Assembly: GCA_910577015.1 (NCBI GenBank)
Contig: CAJTKU010000003.1
Location: 1 to 64,000 of the forward strand
Length of the DNA stretch: 64,000 nucleotides
Reading direction: 5' to 3'
Origin: an uncultured Lachnospiraceae bacterium
GTDB lineage: Bacteria; Bacillota; Clostridia; Lachnospirales; Lachnospiraceae
The notes under the pieces are model-generated. The model ran no database searches and was not told the DNA's origin. It was given only the letters and a program-made list of their open reading frames with translations. Positions 59,519 through 64,000 of the stretch are shown here, in pieces. Both the position numbers and the translations under genes were made by a program. How positions within the stretch are numbered: the stretch's first letter is position 1; each line of letters begins with the position of its first letter.

Positions 59519-59797
59519 ATGCAGATTACAGATGTCCGTGTCCGCAAGATAGCAAAAGAAGGCAAAATGAAAGCCATTGTATCTATTACCATTGACGACG
59601 AATTTGTGGTTCATGATATTAAGGTAATAGAGGGAGAAAAGGGATTATTCATTGCAATGCCCAGTAAAAAAGCAAGCGACGGGGAATACCGTGACATTGC
59701 ACATCCCATCACCTCGGCAACCAGGGATTCCATTCAGAAAATCATTCTGGACAGCTATGAAAAAGCCATGCTTGAACCGGATGAAACAGGAATCTGA
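59519..59797 (+). CDS. spoVG: SpoVG family regulator
   Basis: 92 residues. MQITDVRVRKIAKEGKMKAI, then FVVHDIKVIEGEKGLFIAMP and the DIAHPITSATRD segment are typical. SpoVG proteins bind nucleic acid and influence septation, sporulation and RNA decay. It follows glgD by 28 nt; AAAGGGGG is its site. Confidence 0.95.
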   Translation: MQITDVRVRKIAKEGKMKAIVSITIDDEFVVHDIKVIEGEKGLFIAMPSKKASDGEYRDIAHPITSATRDSIQKIILDSYEKAMLEPDETGI

Positions 59798-59820
59798 AAA
59801 ACTTTGTATTGGGGATATAA

Positions 59821-59851
59821 AAGGAGGCGCATTTGTGATGCGCCTCTTTTT
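59821..59851 (+). terminator. Intrinsic terminator after spoVG
   Basis: GAGGCGCAT, loop TTGTG, ATGCGCCTC and five T. Confidence 0.92.
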
Positions 59852-59869
59852 AGTTATAATTAAATCGTA

Positions 59870-60056
59870 AACTTCCGCATTTTGCATTGCGGCAGCCCGG
59901 GCGTGTATTTGTTCCAACAGGACGCGCTCTCGCTCGGGTAAAAACACAGCGGCACGTAGGAGGTTAAAGGACAACCTCCAAATGCCGGCGTTTTTACACG
60001 GTCCTTTATGGAATCAAATACACGCCCGGGCTGCCGCAATGCAAAATGCAGAAACT
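59870..60056. repeat. Long palindromic element, copy 3 (187 bp)
   Basis: The arms hold 35 perfect pairs (59877-59911 with 60016-60050). The conserved core has TTGTTCCAACAGGACGCG, CGGGTAAAAACACAGCGGCA and GGTCCTTTATGGAATCAAA, plus the apical GGAGGTT/AACCTCC stem. It lies between spoVG and pth. Arm sequences differ from copies 1 and 2 but remain self-complementary. Confidence 0.93.
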
Positions 60057-60163
60057 GATAGGTGAAATTTTATTGCACAGCCGCGCAAATAAATGCTATA
60101 CTATACGCTGAAAACAATGGGTTTGATAGATTGGCGTTTTTTCGGGAAAGGTATGGGAAGAAC

Positions 60164-60733
60164 ATGTTTTTGATTGCAGGGCTGGGAAATCCCGGCAGGG
60201 ATTATGCAAACACCAGGCATAATATCGGGTTTGATGTCATAGAAACATTAGCAGGACAGGAAAACATATATGTTTTGGAGAAAAAACACAAGGCTGTGAT
60301 AGGAAAGGGTTATATCGGCGGGCAGAAGGTCATTCTCGCAAAACCGCAGACGTATATGAACCTGAGCGGGGAGAGTATACGCGAGATGGCAGACTATTAT
60401 AAAATAGACGTTAAGGAAGAACTGATTGTGATTGCCGATGACATCAGCCTGGAAGCAGGCCAAATCCGTCTGAGGAAGAAAGGAAGCGCAGGCGGACACA
60501 ACGGCTTAAAAAGCATTATCACCCACCTGGGGCATGATGAATTTCAGCGGGTAAAGATGGGGGTAGGCGGCAAGCCGGACGGATATGACCTGGCTGATTA
60601 TGTGTTGGGACATTTTACGCAGGATGAAAGAAAACGGATGGATGAAGCGGCAAAAGAAGCGGCAGACGCCATCCGGATGATTCTTGCGCAGGGAATTGAG
60701 GCGGCGATGAACCATTTTAACGGAAAGAGGTAA
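60164..60733 (+). CDS. pth: Peptidyl-tRNA hydrolase
   Basis: 189 residues from the ATG at 60164; the frame is open upstream to 60062 but the family starts with MFLIAGLGNPG. The catalytic His is in NTRHNIGFD (His20), with KPQTYMNLSGES, DDISLEAGQIRLRKKGSAGG and GHNGLKSI. It releases peptides from peptidyl-tRNA. mfd follows after 2 nt, a common Firmicute pair. Confidence 0.97.
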   Translation: MFLIAGLGNPGRDYANTRHNIGFDVIETLAGQENIYVLEKKHKAVIGKGYIGGQKVILAKPQTYMNLSGESIREMADYYKIDVKEELIVIADDISLEAGQIRLRKKGSAGGHNGLKSIITHLGHDEFQRVKMGVGGKPDGYDLADYVLGHFTQDERKRMDEAAKEAADAIRMILAQGIEAAMNHFNGKR

Positions 60734-60735
60734 AC

Positions 60736-63700
60736 ATGCAGGCATTACTTGCACCTTTGCACGAACTGGCAGAGTTTGATGAAATCAGGGATTTGATATA
60801 TAAGCACGGACAGCCGGCGGCGTTGACAGGTTGTGTGGAATCCCAGAAATGGCATATGGTTTATGGACTGGGCGATGGTTTTAAATATAAAATCATCGTT
60901 ACTTACAGCGATTTAAGGGCGAGGGAAATTTACGAAGAGTATCAATTTTACGACAGAAATGTCATGTTGTATCCCGCCAAGGACTTGATTTTTTTTCAGG
61001 CGGATATTCACGGCAACAAACTGACTACCGAGCGTGTAAAGGTATTAAAACGCATGGCGGAAGGAAAACCTTTTACCCTGGTGACTACTTTTGCAGCCCT
61101 GATGACTCCGCAGGCGGCATGGAACATAGAAGAAGACACCGTTTTTATAGATAAAAAGACCATGATTGAGGAAGGCGCTCTTGCCCGCAGGCTGACAGCA
61201 ATGGGGTATGTAAAGAATTACCAGGCGGAAGCGCCCGGACAGTTCAGCATAAGGGGCGGAATCATAGATATTTTTGATGTAACGGAAGAAAACCCTTACC
61301 GTATTGAACTGTGGGGAGAAGAAGTGGAATCCATCCGCAGTTTTGACAGTCTCAGCCAGCGTTCCATTGAGCAGCTTTCATCAGTGAGGATATATCCGGC
61401 GGCGGAATTTATACTTTCAGGAGAAACCGTCAGTGCGGGATTTGACAGGATAGAAAAAGAAGCAAAAAAGCAGGAAGCGTATTTCAGGGAGTCTTTTATG
61501 ACGGAGGAGGCTGCCAGAATTGTCTCACAGATAAAAGAACTGAAAGAGCAGGCGCTGGAATTTGGGAATTTGTCTGTGCTGGAGGGGTATATACGCTATT
61601 TTTATGACGAAAGCAGTCTGAAGAGTCTGGCAGGTCTTCTGCCCGGCGGACACTGTCTGTTTTTGGACGAACCTGCCCGGATTCGGGAACATGCAAACGC
61701 AGTGGAGGCGGAGTTTCGGGAAAGTATGAGCCAGCGGGCCGGGAAGGGATATATCCTTCCCGGACAGATGCAGGTGCTTTACAGCGTGGAACAGACTGCG
61801 GCAGTGATACAGCGCAGTCCTTTTGTCACCCTGGCGGCGATAGATTTGAAAAATCCGCTGATAAAGGTACAGAAACATTTTGATATTCCGGTGAAAAGCA
61901 TTTCTTCCTATAATAATAGCTTTGAGTCGCTTGTGAAGGACTTGCTGCGTTACAAAAAGAACGGATACAGGATAGTATTGCTCTCCGGCTCCAGAACAAG
62001 GGCGGAGAGGCTTGCTCAGGACCTGCGGGAAAAGGAACTGACGGCGGTATATACCCAGAATCCGGAAAGGGAAGTGCAGCCGGGAGAAATCCTGACCTGT
62101 TACGGTCATGTGAACAAAGGATTTGAATATCCGCTTTTAAAATTTGTGGTAATTGCGGAAAGTGATATTTTCGGCGCAGTCCGAAAAAAGAAGAAAGCAA
62201 AAGCCAGATTTGAAGGTCAGAAAATCAAAGATTTTGCAGACTTAAAGGTGGGCGACTATGTAGTCCATGAAAGTCATGGCCTGGGCATCTACAGGGGAAT
62301 TGAAAAAGTCGAGGTGGAAAAGGTAGTCAAAGACTATTTGAAGATTGAATACCGGGACGGCGGAAACCTGTATATTCTTGCCACCGGTCTGGATGTCATC
62401 CAGAAGTATGCATCGGCAGACGCGAAAAAGCCCAAATTAAATAAGCTCGGCAGTCAGGAGTGGCAGAGAACCAAGACAAAAGTGCGTTCGGCAGTGGACG
62501 GGGTGGCAAAGGATTTGGTGGAACTCTACGCCATCAGGCAGCAGTCGGAAGGGTTTGCCTATGGTCCGGATACCGTATGGCAGAAAGAATTTGAAGAAAT
62601 GTTTCCCTTTGAAGAAACCGAAGACCAGCTGGCAGCTATTGCGGATACAAAGGCAGACATGGAAAGCAGTAAAATCATGGACCGCCTGATTTGCGGTGAC
62701 GTCGGGTACGGCAAGACGGAGATAGCCATCCGGGCGGCATTTAAGGCCGTACAGGAAGGGAAACAGGTGGTATATCTGGTTCCCACCACCATCCTTGCCC
62801 AACAGCATTATAATACCTTTGTCCAGAGGATGAAGGATTTTCCTGTGAGGGTCGATATGTTGTCCCGGTTCAGGAGTGCGGGCGAGCAGAAAAAAACGCT
62901 GGAAGATTTGAAAAAGGGACTGGTGGATATCGTCATCGGCACACACCGGGTTATCTCCGCCGATGTGGCATTTAAGGATTTGGGGCTTCTGATTATAGAC
63001 GAGGAGCAGCGTTTTGGCGTATCCCATAAAGAAAAAATTAAAAAATTGAAAGAAAATGTAGACGTTCTGACCCTTACGGCAACGCCGATTCCCCGAACCC
63101 TTCACATGAGCCTTGTGGGTATCCGGGATATGAGCGTTCTGGAGGAGGCGCCCAGCGACAGGCTTCCCATCCAGACTTATGTCATGGAATATAATGAGGA
63201 ATTGGTGCGGGAAGCCATTGTCAGGGAGCTGTCCCGAAAAGGACAGGTGTACTATGTCTACAACAGGGTTAACAATATTGCGGATGTGGCGGCGGGGCTG
63301 CAAAAACTGGTGCCCGAGGCGGTTGTGGCATTTGCACACGGTCAGATGAAAGAGCATGAACTGGAAAGCATCATGTTTGATTTTATCAACGGGGAGATAG
63401 ATGTTCTGGTTTCCACGACTATCATAGAAACGGGACTGGATATTTCAAATGTCAACACCATTATGATTCACGATTCGGATAATATGGGACTTGCCCAGCT
63501 CTACCAGCTGCGGGGCAGGGTGGGGCGCTCCAACCGGACAGCATATGCGTTCCTGATGTACAGGCGGGACAAGATGCTTAAGGAAGTGGCGGAAAAGAGG
63601 CTGGCAGCCATTAAAGAATTTACAGAACTGGGAAGCGGCTTTAAGATTGCCATGCGGGATTTGGAAATCCGCGGTGCAGGCAATCTGCTTGGCAAAATGC

Positions 63701-64000
63701 AGCACGGGCATATGGAAGCCGTGGGATATGATTTGTACTGTAAGATGCTCAACGAGGCGGTTAAGGGATTAAAAGGAATCCCGGCGGCCGAAGATTTTGC
63801 CACTGTCGTGGATGTGGACGTGGACGCATTTATCCCGGCAGAGTATATTGTCAATGAAGTACAAAAGCTGGATATTTACAAGCGCATTGCAGGCATTGAA
63901 AACGAAAAGGAAAGGGATGACATGAAAGATGAGCTGCTGGACAGGTTCGGCACCATTCCGAAGCCTGTGGATAATCTGCTCAGGATAGCCCTGATTCGCG
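60736..64000 (+). CDS. mfd: Transcription-repair coupling factor Mfd, 3' end outside the window
   Basis: 1088 codons are visible with no stop up to base 64000. The ATG at 60736 has AAAGAGG at 60724-60730. A UvrB-like N-terminal half (SIRGGIIDIFDVTEENPYRI) is followed by a CarD-type RNA polymerase-binding domain (VGDYVVHESHGLGIYRGIEK, about residue 503). A RecG-like helicase then has Walker A GDVGYGKTEIAI (about 654), the IIDEEQRFGV box (about 752) and GRVGRSNRTAYAF. Mfd removes stalled RNA polymerase and recruits UvrA. The last part of the D7 domain is missing. Confidence 0.97.
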   Translation, partial: MQALLAPLHELAEFDEIRDLIYKHGQPAALTGCVESQKWHMVYGLGDGFKYKIIVTYSDLRAREIYEEYQFYDRNVMLYPAKDLIFFQADIHGNKLTTERVKVLKRMAEGKPFTLVTTFAALMTPQAAWNIEEDTVFIDKKTMIEEGALARRLTAMGYVKNYQAEAPGQFSIRGGIIDIFDVTEENPYRIELWGEEVESIRSFDSLSQRSIEQLSSVRIYPAAEFILSGETVSAGFDRIEKEAKKQEAYFRESFMTEEAARIVSQIKELKEQALEFGNLSVLEGYIRYFYDESSLKSLAGLLPGGHCLFLDEPARIREHANAVEAEFRESMSQRAGKGYILPGQMQVLYSVEQTAAVIQRSPFVTLAAIDLKNPLIKVQKHFDIPVKSISSYNNSFESLVKDLLRYKKNGYRIVLLSGSRTRAERLAQDLREKELTAVYTQNPEREVQPGEILTCYGHVNKGFEYPLLKFVVIAESDIFGAVRKKKKAKARFEGQKIKDFADLKVGDYVVHESHGLGIYRGIEKVEVEKVVKDYLKIEYRDGGNLYILATGLDVIQKYASADAKKPKLNKLGSQEWQRTKTKVRSAVDGVAKDLVELYAIRQQSEGFAYGPDTVWQKEFEEMFPFEETEDQLAAIADTKADMESSKIMDRLICGDVGYGKTEIAIRAAFKAVQEGKQVVYLVPTTILAQQHYNTFVQRMKDFPVRVDMLSRFRSAGEQKKTLEDLKKGLVDIVIGTHRVISADVAFKDLGLLIIDEEQRFGVSHKEKIKKLKENVDVLTLTATPIPRTLHMSLVGIRDMSVLEEAPSDRLPIQTYVMEYNEELVREAIVRELSRKGQVYYVYNRVNNIADVAAGLQKLVPEAVVAFAHGQMKEHELESIMFDFINGEIDVLVSTTIIETGLDISNVNTIMIHDSDNMGLAQLYQLRGRVGRSNRTAYAFLMYRRDKMLKEVAEKRLAAIKEFTELGSGFKIAMRDLEIRGAGNLLGKMQHGHMEAVGYDLYCKMLNEAVKGLKGIPAAEDFATVVDVDVDAFIPAEYIVNEVQKLDIYKRIAGIENEKERDDMKDELLDRFGTIPKPVDNLLRIALIR

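Noticed and set aside
62437..63357. 306-codon minus-strand ORF opposite mfd
   Set aside because: It lies entirely in the conserved helicase part of mfd on the other strand and has His/Phe-rich antisense composition.
1..64000. CRISPR arrays, prophage or conjugative modules
   Set aside because: No regularly spaced direct repeats, cas genes, phage structural genes or transfer genes were seen.

Overview
The window looks like a chromosomal segment of a spore-forming anaerobic Firmicute, most likely a member of the Lachnospiraceae. The reasons are: the rpsF-ssb-rpsR-gdpP-rplI-dnaB order of Firmicutes; spore and wall genes (CwlD-type amidase, SleB-type hydrolase, GH18 hydrolase, SpoVG); a fermentative pyruvate formate-lyase locus with a 2[4Fe-4S] ferredoxin; a glgC-glgD glycogen pair; and an F-type ATP synthase whose c subunit carries sodium-binding residues. 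Nearly all genes have strong AGGAGG ribosome binding sites. Taxonomy is an inference; no 16S gene is present.

Layout. 1-165: two tRNAs (Asn partial, Cys) and a terminator. 285-4828: a solute-binding lipoprotein, a small protein, a YdcF-type membrane protein, a sirtuin and a DUF951 protein. 4825-10228: ribosomal protein / single-strand binding / c-di-AMP phosphodiesterase / replicative helicase cluster. 10290-12251: MerR-like regulator, ferredoxin, a large palindromic repeat and the PFL activase. 12450-14832: an AT-rich, decayed accessory island with an IS1634-like transposase relic, a frameshifted VapD-like toxin pair and a broken zeta-like toxin followed by an intact VbhA-like antitoxin. 14983-18016: a pyruvate formate-lyase locus in which the glycyl-radical domain is a separate gene, plus an extra small Cys-containing gene, with a divergent DUF1858 gene. 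18055-19650: MecA-like adaptor and an approximately 320-nt candidate structured RNA. 19854-30294: cell-wall enzymes, YqeY, Sua5, a very large propeller/HD-GYP protein, upp, dCMP deaminase and a SleB-like hydrolase. 30331-38336: a second palindromic repeat type, DUF402 and the complete atp operon. 38426-45980: MoxR/DUF58 cluster, a methyltransferase and an unusual 840-residue membrane-anchored protein. 46122-51709: XRE-membrane regulator with a DUF4097 partner, QueT with a preQ1-type leader, TldD/PmbA pair and BirA-regulated BioY. 51833-56765: prs, the DnaI/DnaD helicase-loader pair, a DnaA-box cluster and murC. 57101-64000: glgC, glgD, spoVG, a third copy of the large palindromic repeat, pth and the start of mfd.

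The two observations most worth following are the split pyruvate formate-lyase (a 679-residue core plus an 80-residue radical domain, with a third 75-residue gene between them that mimics the start of the radical domain) and a family of 185-203 bp intergenic palindromic elements, present in three full copies and one short form, whose arms co-vary between copies. Novelty could not be tested here because no database search was possible.
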